DNA of 64,000 nucleotides from Paenibacillus sp. J2TS4 (GTDB taxonomy: Bacteria > Bacillota > Bacilli > Paenibacillales > NBRC-103111). The stretch lies in the NCBI RefSeq assembly GCF_018403245.1, contig NZ_BOSH01000003.1:310001-374000 (forward strand), in the 5' to 3' direction. Of this stretch, positions 18,654 to 26,707 are shown in pieces; the stretch's first letter is position 1, and every line of letters begins with the position of its first letter. The translations under genes and the position numbers were made by a program. The notes beneath the pieces were generated by a model. That model was not told the origin of the DNA and made no database searches. It saw only the letters and a program-made list of their open reading frames with translations.

Positions 18654-18773
18654 TGGTTCCCCTCCTGAAGTTATCAAATCTATTTATTATACAATACTAC
18701 TACAATACTAAATACGAGCGCCCAAGGCAACGGTTTCGTTAGTCAGGCACGGGAAACTTTCGGAAATGATGTG

Positions 18774-19124
18774 TTATCGTCTTTCTCCTGCCGCCGACCG
18801 CTTGTCCAGTAAAGTTATCCCGGCGTTGTAGATTTGCTGATCGCTTTTTAACTGAAATGCTTTCTTTTCCGTGTCGTAGTCCAGTCTCATCTGCTCCTCG
18901 AAGAAAACTTCCTGCCTCTTCTCATAGAGGATAAGGACCGGAGATAAAGCAGCTGCCGGATTATCCGCCGACGGCTCGATCGGGTCGATCACCCAAATTT
19001 GTGGAACTCCGCTGACTGCGCACCCGCAGCCTTCTGAATCGTAGACGAGCTTCAAAGTAAATCCACTGCCGCCGAGCCGGTTAATGATTGCCCGTTCCGC
19101 GGCATCTCTCACCTCGATGCGCAT
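18774..19124 (-). CDS. Iron-sulfur cluster biosynthesis (HesB/YqkB-like) family protein
   Basis: The 116-residue protein has the fold pattern of the Fe-S_biosyn (A-type carrier) family: an N-terminal helix RDAAERAIINRL, then a beta-rich core with LKLVYDSEGCGCAVSGVP holding a CGC pair. The three-cysteine layout of true IscA/SufA carriers is not present, which places it with the YqkB-like branch of unclear function. ATG 19124 is preferred over 19130 because it gives AAGGAGG a normal spacing of seven bases. It is divergent from the carboxypeptidase gene. Confidence 0.82.
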   Translation of the reverse strand: MRIEVRDAAERAIINRLGGSGFTLKLVYDSEGCGCAVSGVPQIWVIDPIEPSADNPAAALSPVLILYEKRQEVFFEEQMRLDYDTEKKAFQLKSDQQIYNAGITLLDKRSAAGERR

Positions 19125-19216
19125 CGTCATCCCTCCTTCGTATAGATAAGTTGATTATAGAGTGAAGAAAAAGTAATATCAAAGTGTGTACCTTAATATG
19201 GAAAGGAGTTGTCGGA

Positions 19217-20731
19217 ATGGGCATCTTGGAACAGCAGTTGGAAGAGTTTCACAAGCTGATTAAAAAAATGAACGCTTACGAAGAGGCCATTGGACTAATG
19301 CATTGGGATTTGCGGACCGGCGCCCCCAAGAAAGCGGTCGAAGGCCGGTCCGAAGTGATCGGACAATTGTCGGGAGAAATGTTCAGATTATCGATCTCCG
19401 ACGAAATGGGAGCGATGCTGCACGAGCTGTCCCAGCCGCATCATGAAGAACAACTGAACCGGATCCAGAAAAAAATGATAGCTGAAGCCAAAAAGCAATA
19501 CGACCGCGATAGAAAAATTCCGCCGGATCTATACCAGCAGTACATAGTTCTCACTTCCCAGGCTGAGTCTGTCTGGGAAGAGGCGAAGGAAGCATCAGAT
19601 TTTGCGAAGTTCCGTCCTTATCTGGAAAAAATAGTGGCTACCAATCGGGAATTTATCGAATTGTGGGGAGGCACAACCAATCCATACGACACATTGCTGG
19701 ATATCTATGAACCGGGAATGACCGTGCAGAAGCTGGATCATCTGTTCGGAGCGCTTCGAGAGCAGGTGGTGCCGCTGGTCGCCGCCATTCAGAAGTCGGA
19801 ACATCAACCGGATACCAGCTTTTTACGGCAAACGTTTGACAAGGAACGGCAAAGACAATTCAATCTGTTCATACTAAAAGAGATGGGCTACGATCTGGAA
19901 GCCGGAAGATTGGATGAAACAGTACATCCCTTTGCAATAGGGCTTAACCCGGGCGATGTTCGGATTACAACGAAATTCGTGCTTGACGATCTGGCGACCG
20001 CTTTGTTCGGAACGATTCATGAAGGCGGTCACGCTCTGTACGAGCAGAACATTACCAAAGATTTAATGGGGACCAATCTCTGTACCGGAACATCCATGGG
20101 AATTCATGAATCACAATCCCGCTTCTGGGAAAACATGGTCGGCCGCAGCCAATCGTTCTGGCACCGATATTATGGTGATTTACAGCAGACGTTCAGCGGA
20201 CTTCTGGACCACGTCCCGCAGAAGGAATTTTATCGGGCGATCAATGAAGTCCGGCCCTCCTTGATCCGGACGGAATCCGATGAAGTAACCTACAACCTCC
20301 ATATTATGATCCGCTATGAGATCGAGAAAGCGCTGTTCGAGCAAAAGGCGAATGTCGCCGACCTGCCGGAATTGTGGAATGAGAAATATAAAGATTATTT
20401 AGGTGTCGTCCCCGCAGGTGATGGGGAAGGCGTACTTCAAGATGTTCACTGGGCCGGCGGAATGTTCGGTTATTTCCCTTCCTACGCGCTTGGTAACATG
20501 TACGCTGCCCAAATCCGCCATACCTTGCTTGAGCAAATGCCTGATTTCGAGGACCGGATCGCCAAGGGAGAGCTGCACCCGATCAAGGAATGGCTGACCG
20601 AACGAGTTTATCAATACGGCAAGCTGCTCGACCCTGGAGAAATCATCCTTCAGGTGACCGGAGAAGAGCTGAGTCCGAATTACCTCGTGCGCTATTTGGA
20701 AGACAAATATAAGCCGATTTACAAGCTGTAA
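19217..20731 (+). CDS. M32 family metallocarboxypeptidase (thermostable carboxypeptidase 1 type)
   Basis: The 504-residue protein carries the M32 zinc signature HEGGHALYEQ (HExxH type) around residue 270, followed by GIHESQSRFWENMVGR, which supplies the third zinc ligand. It also has the family segments MHWDLRTGAP near the N-terminus and IRTESDEVTYNLHIMIRYEI. It removes C-terminal amino acids from peptides in the cytoplasm. ATG 19217 is chosen because AAAGGAG lies eight bases upstream; a GTG at 19184 has no site. It is transcribed alone. A broken YdcF gene follows. Confidence 0.95.
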   Translation: MGILEQQLEEFHKLIKKMNAYEEAIGLMHWDLRTGAPKKAVEGRSEVIGQLSGEMFRLSISDEMGAMLHELSQPHHEEQLNRIQKKMIAEAKKQYDRDRKIPPDLYQQYIVLTSQAESVWEEAKEASDFAKFRPYLEKIVATNREFIELWGGTTNPYDTLLDIYEPGMTVQKLDHLFGALREQVVPLVAAIQKSEHQPDTSFLRQTFDKERQRQFNLFILKEMGYDLEAGRLDETVHPFAIGLNPGDVRITTKFVLDDLATALFGTIHEGGHALYEQNITKDLMGTNLCTGTSMGIHESQSRFWENMVGRSQSFWHRYYGDLQQTFSGLLDHVPQKEFYRAINEVRPSLIRTESDEVTYNLHIMIRYEIEKALFEQKANVADLPELWNEKYKDYLGVVPAGDGEGVLQDVHWAGGMFGYFPSYALGNMYAAQIRHTLLEQMPDFEDRIAKGELHPIKEWLTERVYQYGKLLDPGEIILQVTGEELSPNYLVRYLEDKYKPIYKL

Positions 20732-20863
20732 GCCTGTGGAGATTTGAAAGGTAAGTTAATGGGGTCTGGGTCACCCCACCATGTAGTGCCGCAACGCGAG
20801 TTGGGAGAAGCGCGCGTTAAGAAAGAGGTTGGAAAATGTCCTGAGGGGGAAGAGGAGCAGGTC

Positions 20864-21026
20864 ATGTCTTATCCATTCGATTGCATTACCAATTTTATTT
20901 TCGTTGAAACTGAAATGGCTCCAGCAGATGTGATTTTAGTTCCCGGTTCGAACCATCTTCAGCTAATGGAAAGTTGAGAAAATCGGTAAATACTTTGGTC
21001 ATCATATTCCGAAGTGGGTTAATTAA
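20864..21026 (+). pseudogene. YdcF-family protein with internal deletion (two ends joined)
   Basis: A ribosome site (GAGGAG) and ATG at 20864 start MSYPFDCITNFIFVETEM, then APADVILVPGSNHLQLME, the usual N-terminus of YdcF/DUF218 proteins. A stop follows at 20975. In another frame, the very next bases encode VEKIGKYFGHHIPKWVN and a stop at 21024, which resembles the usual C-terminus of the same family. The middle of the gene, about 150 codons, is gone. The YdcF assignment rests on remembered family ends. Confidence 0.65.
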
Positions 21027-21131
21027 TCTATCGATCTGGTCTGAGTTACTTCACTGACGGGATTTTAGTTGAAGGAGATCATGCAATAGCGGACTTTTTT
21101 AGCGCCATATCATCACCTATACCGTTTCATT

Positions 21132-21162
21132 AAACGCCCTGCTGTCGGGGCGTTTTTTTTTC
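21132..21162 (+). terminator. Rho-independent terminator after the YdcF remnant
   Basis: AACGCCC and GGGCGTT pair around an eight-base loop and a long T-run follows. It presumably ended the original ydcF-like transcript. Confidence 0.85.
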
Positions 21163-21217
21163 GACTTTATAAGTTTTCGAGGGGAGAGCGGGTCTTTGCC
21201 CAAATATTATGAAGGAA

Positions 21218-21392
21218 TGCAAAAATACAGTCGATGGGTGACTTTTGATCTCATTTCGACAGATCCACTGCAAATATACAGTAGATTCGGCCATTTAGGT
21301 CTGAAAATGGATTAATCTGAAGATTTTACTGTATGTTTGCAGTCGATGTATTGAAAGGAGCGGATTCCGACCCAAAGGAATGTAGAATTGCA
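21218..21392. repeat. Box array island 3: four 12-mers at exactly 51/61/51 bp
   Basis: Boxes begin at 21218 (TGCAAAAATACA), 21269 (TGCAAATATACA), 21330 (TGTATGTTTGCA) and 21381 (TGTAGAATTGCA). The spacers are 39, 49 and 39 bases. Boxes 3 and 4 are in inverted orientation. GTCGAT follows boxes 1, 3 and 4. Between 21400 and 21585 there is only a C/A-rich short-repeat stretch and no gene. Confidence 0.85.
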
Positions 21393-21585
21393 GTCGATTG
21401 TCAACTCTGCGCCTACACCGACGTGCGCCACACCTATGTTGCCCCTACGCTGTGCTACACTTACGCTGCACCGCACCTACATAAATCATCATTGTGACAA
21501 ATCAGCTTTTCAAGCCAGGAGTTAAACCTCTTGCTGGGCTGCTGCATAGGATAGAGGAGACGATGATTGCGGGGAGGCGACATGA

Positions 21586-22596
21586 TTGATGATTAGCAAA
21601 CGCGGATGGTTAGCGTTCCTTGTGTTGCTGTTGACGTGCGGGCTGGTCCTGCCAGCGTGCTCGCAAAGCGGCGGAGCGACGAAAATCCGATTGGGAGAAG
21701 TAACCCGTTCGATTTTTTATGCTCCCCAATACGTGGCGATTTCACAAGGTTTTTTTGAGGAAGAAGGGCTGGAGGTGGAATTGACCACTACGTTTGGCGG
21801 AGACAAGACGATGACGACGCTCCTGTCTGGAGGGATCGATATAGCTCTGGTCGGCTCGGAAACGTCGATTTATGTCCATCAGCAGGGCAGCGACGATCCG
21901 GTCATGAATTTTGCCCAACTGACGCAGACAGACGGAACTTTTCTCGTAGCCCGCGAGCCGATCCCGGACTTTAAATGGGAGCAGCTTAAAGGGAGTACGT
22001 TTCTCGGACAACGCAAAGGCGGAATGCCGCAAATGGCGGGGGAATTTACGCTGAAGAAGCATGAGATCGACCCGCATAACGATTTGAAGCTGCTGCAGAA
22101 CGTCGAATTTGCCAACATCCCGACTGCTTTCGCATCGGGCACGGGAGACTATGTTCAGTTATTCGAGCCGCAGGCCTCGGTATTTGAGAAGGAAGGCAAA
22201 GGCTCGGTCATAGCCTCCTTCGGCGTGGAGAGCGGACGTCTGCCCTATACTGTTTTTATGGCCAAGAAAAGCTATATAGATGCGAATAAGGAGGTTGTGC
22301 AAAAGTTTACCAATGCGGTTCATCGCGCGCAGAAATGGGTGGACAGTCAGCCGGTGGAGGCGATTGCGGACTCGCTGGCTTCCTTCTTCCAGGATACGGA
22401 GAAGGATATCTTGATCCGGGTCGTGCAGCGGTATAAGGAGCAGGGAAGCTTCGCCAGTGATCCAATCATTGATGACGAGGAGTGGAACAACCTGCTGGAT
22501 GTGATGGAGGAGGCCGGGGAACTGAAGGAGAGAGTACCGCTGGAAGCATTGGTTGACAATCACTTTGCTGAGCAGGCGCTAAAGAGCGTCAAGTAA
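21586..22596 (+). CDS. ABC transporter substrate-binding lipoprotein, NitT/TauT (SsuA/THI5-like) family
   Basis: The 336-residue protein has a lipoprotein signal (LVLLLTCGLVLPAC) and the NMT1/SsuA-type core IFYAPQYVAISQGFFEEEGL, TTLLSGGIDIALVGSE and ANIPTAFASGTGDYVQLFEP. It captures a small anion or pyrimidine/sulfonate-type ligand outside the cell for the downstream ATPase and permease. The start is TTG 21586, eight bases after GGGGAGG, or the ATG three bases later. No riboswitch such as TPP was recognised upstream, so the ligand stays open: sulfonate, nitrate, or hydroxymethylpyrimidine precursors are all possible. Confidence 0.9.
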   Translation: MMISKRGWLAFLVLLLTCGLVLPACSQSGGATKIRLGEVTRSIFYAPQYVAISQGFFEEEGLEVELTTTFGGDKTMTTLLSGGIDIALVGSETSIYVHQQGSDDPVMNFAQLTQTDGTFLVAREPIPDFKWEQLKGSTFLGQRKGGMPQMAGEFTLKKHEIDPHNDLKLLQNVEFANIPTAFASGTGDYVQLFEPQASVFEKEGKGSVIASFGVESGRLPYTVFMAKKSYIDANKEVVQKFTNAVHRAQKWVDSQPVEAIADSLASFFQDTEKDILIRVVQRYKEQGSFASDPIIDDEEWNNLLDVMEEAGELKERVPLEALVDNHFAEQALKSVK

Positions 22597-22777
22597 GAGG
22601 AGGAGACTAGAAGACAGGGAGACCGACAAGCAGGCAGAGGTTGGGTAAAAGGAGCCTGCGCCAGGTGCTCACCCCTATGGAGCCTTAAGCTCAAGCCGGG
22701 AGAGTCCCTGCATGAACTGTTAGCCTTGTGAGAACAGGAATGAGAGTCAGGTGATATTTCGCGAAGGGGGAATCGAA

Positions 22778-23566
22778 ATGAAAGCCGCCGTCCGTCTGAA
22801 TGGAATCACTCAGGTATACGTAACTGAAAGAGGCGCCTCCCTCGCCATTGAACAGATTACTATGTCACTTGCGCCGGGAGAGTTTGTCGGACTTGTCGGT
22901 CCGAGCGGCTGCGGGAAAACGACTCTATTATCGATCATTGCCGGCTTGGTTCGACCGACGGCAGGAGTAGTGGAGGTCCATGGAGAGCCGGTCGTCAGCC
23001 CGTCCGGCAAGGTGGGCTATATGCTCCAGCAGGATTATTTATTTCCGTGGAGGACGATCTACCAAAATGTGCTTGTCGGCTTGGAACTGACCGGTCAGCT
23101 TACGAAGCCCAATAAAGAGTACGCTCTTCATCTGCTGGATGAGATGGGACTGTACGAAACGAAGGAGCAGTACCCGGCCCAGCTGTCTGGAGGAATGAGG
23201 CAGCGAGTGGCATTAGTGCGGACTCTGGTGACGGAGCCGGATATTCTATTACTGGATGAACCGTTTTCCGCGCTTGATTATCAGACTAAGCTGCAGCTGG
23301 AGGATTTGTTGTCCGAGACATTGAAGGCTAGAGGCAAAACCGCCCTGCTCGTCACGCACGATATTTCCGAAGCAACCGCCATGAGTGACCGGGTGTTCGT
23401 CATGGGGCGGAACCCGGGCATCTTGCGTAAAGAAATCGTTATTCCGGACAGCATACGTAACGAAACGCCGTTCAAGGCCAGAGAGCTGCCGCAATTTCAT
23501 CCGATCTTCAATCAAATTTGGAAGGAGCTGGAGGCTCAGGAAAGAAAGAGTGGTGATGGCCAATGA
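22778..23566 (+). CDS. ABC transporter ATP-binding protein, NitT/TauT (SsuB/TauB) family
   Basis: The 262-residue protein has Walker [10 protein letters not shown] (about 39-47), the Q-loop [13 protein letters not shown], the signature [15 protein letters not shown], Walker [12 protein letters not shown] and the switch histidine in [10 protein letters not shown]. The FPWRT motif after the Q-loop is characteristic of SsuB/TauB-type ATPases. ATG 22778 has AGGGGGA upstream. About 180 bases separate it from the binding-protein gene. That gap contains a small hairpin (GAGCCTG/CAGGTGCTC, around 22653) that may tune expression. The stop overlaps the permease start as ATGA. Confidence 0.95.
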   Translation: MKAAVRLNGITQVYVTERGASLAIEQITMSLAPGEFVGLVGPSGCGKTTLLSIIAGLVRPTAGVVEVHGEPVVSPSGKVGYMLQQDYLFPWRTIYQNVLVGLELTGQLTKPNKEYALHLLDEMGLYETKEQYPAQLSGGMRQRVALVRTLVTEPDILLLDEPFSALDYQTKLQLEDLLSETLKARGKTALLVTHDISEATAMSDRVFVMGRNPGILRKEIVIPDSIRNETPFKARELPQFHPIFNQIWKELEAQERKSGDGQ

Positions 23567-24393
23567 CGCAAGTCAATAATCATTATTCTAAGCGGACCGT
23601 TCTCAAAGAGTCCATCTTTCATCAATACAGGGCGAAGGTGAAGAAAACGAAATGGCTGGTTCTGCTCACCCAGTTAGCCCTTCTGGCCAGTAGTCTGATC
23701 TTATGGGAAGTGGCGGGAAGAAATAAATGGATCGATGTTCTTCTGTTTAGCTATCCAAGCAAAATTATCGATCTTTTGTACTCCAAGCTGCTTGATGGCA
23801 GTCTGCTCCCCCACATTGGGGTCACCGTGCTGGAGACATTGGTCGGCTTTATTCTCGGGACGCTGGTTGGCACGATCCTCGCTGTCATGATCTGGTGGTC
23901 GCCTTTTCTGCAAAAGGTTCTGGATCCGTACATCGTAGTGTTGAACAGTATGCCCAAGGTGGCGCTTGGCCCGCTGTTTATCGTTGGTTTGGGCCCCAAC
24001 GTTCTGTCCATTATTGCGATGACTCTGGCCATTACGGTTATTGTGACGACTCTGGTCATTTATTCCAGCTTCAATGAAGTAGATACGAATTATATGAAAG
24101 TCGTACGGATCTTCGGTGGCAGCCGGACGCAGGTGTTCCGCAAGGTTATCCTGCCCGCTTCCTTTCCGACGATCGTCTCCACCTTGAAGGTTAATGTAGG
24201 CTTGGCCTGGATTGGAGTGATTGTCGGGGAATTTCTCGTATCCAAGCAAGGACTGGGATACTTGATCATTTACGGCTTTCAGGTGTTTAATTTTTCGCTC
24301 GTGATCGGCAGTCTGTTCATCATCGCCATTGTAGCGACTTTGATGTATCAGGCGGTAGCCTATTTAGAAGGTCAGCTGGCCAGGAAGAAATAA
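23563..24393 (+). CDS. ABC transporter permease, NitT/TauT (SsuC/TauC) family
   Basis: The 276-residue membrane protein has about six transmembrane segments, with the family stretches [20 protein letters not shown] and [18 protein letters not shown]. The EAA-type loop is [20 protein letters not shown]. The ATG overlaps the last four bases of the ATPase gene, so translation is coupled. It completes a three-gene importer. No clear terminator follows; the next feature is a structured repeat. Confidence 0.93.
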   Translation: MTQVNNHYSKRTVLKESIFHQYRAKVKKTKWLVLLTQLALLASSLILWEVAGRNKWIDVLLFSYPSKIIDLLYSKLLDGSLLPHIGVTVLETLVGFILGTLVGTILAVMIWWSPFLQKVLDPYIVVLNSMPKVALGPLFIVGLGPNVLSIIAMTLAITVIVTTLVIYSSFNEVDTNYMKVVRIFGGSRTQVFRKVILPASFPTIVSTLKVNVGLAWIGVIVGEFLVSKQGLGYLIIYGFQVFNFSLVIGSLFIIAIVATLMYQAVAYLEGQLARKK

Positions 24394-24461
24394 TGATTCG
24401 GCTGTAGCCGGACTTCGTCGCCTCATCGGCTGCCTTAAAGGATTTGCGAAAGTTAGAATAG

Positions 24462-24725
24462 CTATATACACGGCACTAAAGATATCATAGATCATGGAGT
24501 GGAGAAAGAAAGATGCTTCCAGGGCGAGTTTTGGCTTTGTATTCCTACCACCCGAAGGCCCATCCAGTAAATAAGGAGCTAGGTTTGGTTGGGGTCCCCG
24601 AAAAGTACCTGGAATCACTTCGAAGCCTATCTTCACTTTTGGGGGAAATAGTTTAGATGTTTGAAGCTTCGGAGGCACTTTCCTTCGGAACGGAATGATC
24701 GCTTTCTTTAGTGCCATTTATATAG
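24462..24725. repeat. Structured repeat family X, copy 1 (264 bp, terminal inverted repeats)
   Basis: The left end CTATATACACGGCACTAAAG matches the reverse complement of the right end in 17 of 20 bases. An internal arm pairs TCCCCGAAAAGT (24594-24605) with ACTTTTGGGGGA (24635-24646). Two core blocks (24494-24567 and 24654-24697) are nearly identical to copy 2 at 37739-37935. The outer arms differ in sequence from copy 2 but stay self-complementary. This suggests a folded RNA or a hairpin-type non-autonomous element; I recognise no named family. Confidence 0.75.
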
Positions 24726-25218
24726 TCAGCTGTCTCGGAAAATGTGCATATCCTTTATGAAAAGTTAGCAGAATCCTATGCAGGGTGAACGTTTCACTCC
24801 TGGCCAGGATGCGAACCTGGATGGGAAATAAGCTGCTTTACGGCAGGCAGCCGATGGATAAGGGAGCAGGGCGGCATTAAGGAAAGTCCTCGGAGTACTA
24901 ACCCATCGTGCTTTTTTATCATCCGATGCTTCTGCAAGCTAACAAGAGAGCGGAAGCTATTAGATCTCTACCTTGTGAAGAACTTACAAAGATTTGCAGA
25001 CAAAGATAAAAAAAGGACGATAAACGCCGAACAATCGCTTGTTAAGCGGATCGAAGGGAACCCGGAATCTTTAATGTCGCATCTCCTATAAAGTAGGGAG
25101 AAGAAACGAAGGAAGAAACGGAAGCTTGTCCGACAAGGCCAGGGCGGCCGCAAAAAACCTAATAACTATAAGGAATGAACAAGTTTGGCTGGCTTCCCGG
25201 GATTCTCAAAAATTTTTG
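24726..25218. other. Intergenic region upstream of cotE, no recognised feature
   Basis: About 500 bases without a supported gene. A stretch at 24786-24930 contains GATGGG and CCCATC segments and ends in a T-run (24911-24917), so a small RNA is possible. I match it to no known family. Confidence 0.3.
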
Positions 25219-25239
25219 TCACCCTAGACGAATGTCCTG

Positions 25240-25247
25240 CATACAAT
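25240..25247 (+). promoter_or_regulatory. Possible sigma-E -10 element for cotE
   Basis: CATACAAT stands 34 bases upstream of the cotE start and fits the mother-cell sigma-E -10 pattern CATAnnnT. The -35 region is not convincing. Sigma-E control of cotE is known in Bacillus subtilis. Confidence 0.4.
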
Positions 25248-25281
25248 TTAAAAGAATGATTGTATGGAGGAGGTTGAAACG

Positions 25282-25851
25282 ATGTCGATTACAGATAAAG
25301 ATCTGCAATTTAGAGAGATCATAACAAAAGCTGTCTGCGGCAAAGGACGTAAATTCAGTCAGGTGAGCCATACCGTAACTCCGTCTCATGCTCCAACCAG
25401 CATCCTGGGCGCCTGGATTATCAATCATCAATACGAAGCGGCCAAAGCAAGCGACGGAGTAGAAGTCATTGGTACTTACGATATTAACATCTGGTATTCG
25501 TATGATCGGAATACGAAAACCGACGTAGCCAAAGAAACGGTGTCTTATGTCGATGTGATCCCGTTATCTTACATTGACAAAAAACATAGGGCTTCTACAG
25601 CCGAAGTTGCAGCTTCGGCGACCCAGGAGCCGAACTGTGTCGAGGCCACCGTATCGGCGGACGGGAGCTCCGTCATTCTTCGAGTGGAACGGGAATTTCA
25701 AATTGAAATGGTGGCTGAAACTAAAGTATGTGTTCTCGTCAATCCGAATGGCTGCCCGGACTTCCTTGATAAATCATTTGACTTCGACGGCGACGATCTG
25801 GGCGATTACGAAGATTTGGACGCTGACCTCATCGATGAGGACTACAACTGA
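25282..25851 (+). CDS. cotE: Outer spore coat morphogenetic protein CotE
   Basis: The 189-residue protein matches CotE along its length: REIITKAVCGKGRKFSQVSH, then TSILGAWIINHQYEA, VIGTYDINIWYSYDRNTKT and YVDVIPL, ending in a strongly acidic tail rich in Asp and Glu. CotE assembles around the forespore during sporulation and recruits outer-coat proteins. ATG 25282 is preferred because GGAGGTTGAAACG precedes it. As in Bacillus, mutS and mutL lie downstream, here with an amidoligase gene between. A strong terminator follows, so cotE is monocistronic. Confidence 0.97.
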   Translation: MSITDKDLQFREIITKAVCGKGRKFSQVSHTVTPSHAPTSILGAWIINHQYEAAKASDGVEVIGTYDINIWYSYDRNTKTDVAKETVSYVDVIPLSYIDKKHRASTAEVAASATQEPNCVEATVSADGSSVILRVEREFQIEMVAETKVCVLVNPNGCPDFLDKSFDFDGDDLGDYEDLDADLIDEDYN

Positions 25852-25920
25852 TTCAATAGCCGTGTTATGAAGGATTTCACCTGATCTAATAACAGTATAT
25901 GTGCTGAGCTGGTTTATGCT

Positions 25921-25942
25921 GAGGGCGGGAGCCCTCTTTTTT
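25921..25942 (+). terminator. Rho-independent terminator after cotE
   Basis: GAGGGC and GCCCTC pair around GGGA, directly followed by TTTTTT. Confidence 0.92.
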
Positions 25943-25960
25943 ACCATTTTCTATAAGTTC

Positions 25961-26161
25961 CGGGGCTCCCCGCTACCCGGAATATGCTTCAAAGGCCACT
26001 CGTCACTTTGTGGGGATTTTACGGGGCTCCCCGCAAAGTAGTGTCTAAACCCTCTTTCAATGCAAAGCTAGGAAGATCGACCGCGATTAGAGGAAGGTTT
26101 AGACGCCGACCCTGTAAGGGGCGGACGGAATACGCTTCGAAGGGCCACACGTCACTTTTGT
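25961..26161. repeat. Intergenic repeat cluster with direct and inverted copies
   Basis: CGGGGCTCCCCGC occurs at 25961-25973 and again at 26022-26034. A 34-36 base segment starting CGGAATATGCTTCAAAGG (25978-26011) recurs as CGGAATACGCTTCGAAGG (26126-26161), both ending in GTCACTTTTGT-like bases. Between them GTCTAAACC (26043-26051) pairs with GGTTTAGAC (26096-26104). No coding frame explains the pattern. Confidence 0.7.
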
Positions 26162-26367
26162 ACGAAAATTAAGGCTCAAAACCGGAATCTGTGCTTGACG
26201 AAATAAATGCCTCATGGTACTTCATGTTCTGTTCTACCAGGTCATAGCCTGGGTTTCATTTTAAGTTGTGGTGTCACGGGCTTCACAAGAAAGATACGAA
26301 GTGAAAGGTGCTTGCTTTTAATATAATGGCAAGTGGCCTGGGGTTAGGTAAGGAAAACAAAATAAGG

Positions 26368-26539
26368 TGCAATTATACACTCCAATTCTATAGTTCTAGC
26401 CATTATTAAGATTAAGGTGTAAAAATGCGCTCTATTTTCCACGATTTTAAAAAAACGATATTTCACCCATTTAGAGGGTACTTTTGCACTTGAATGCCCA
26501 TTTCATGAAAAAGGTTGGATTTAAGAGGCATTTTTGCAC
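26368..26539. repeat. Box array island 4: four boxes at 50/60/50 bp
   Basis: Boxes begin at 26368 (TGCAATTATACA), 26418 (TGTAAAAATGCG), 26478 (GTACTTTTGCAC) and 26528 (GCATTTTTGCAC). The last two are reverse complements of the AGTGCAAAAGTACC type seen in the first two. Each is flanked on the matching side by AAGG or CTC-type bases. No gene lies between 26162 and 26707. Confidence 0.8.
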
Positions 26540-26707
26540 TTCAATCCTTCCATTTGGCTAGAAGGAGATTGGACGTCAAGCATTCTGATTGCAAGATGGA
26601 GCCAAAATTAATCCGTAAGAAGGCAAAAAAAGGGCTTTGTCGTAACTGAATAAATGATCGCAGAGATGTCAGGATATGGGGACAATGACGCAAGGAGGGA
26701 CGGGAAC

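Noticed and set aside
21405..21585. TPP or other riboswitch upstream of the NitT/TauT operon
   Set aside because: The conserved TPP motifs (CTGAGA and the GAACCTGATCTGG-type box) are not present; only a low-complexity C/A-rich stretch was seen.
24364..24717. 117-codon minus-strand open frame across repeat copy 1
   Set aside because: It consists mainly of the repeat read backwards; the similar peptide opposite copy 2 reflects the DNA repeat.
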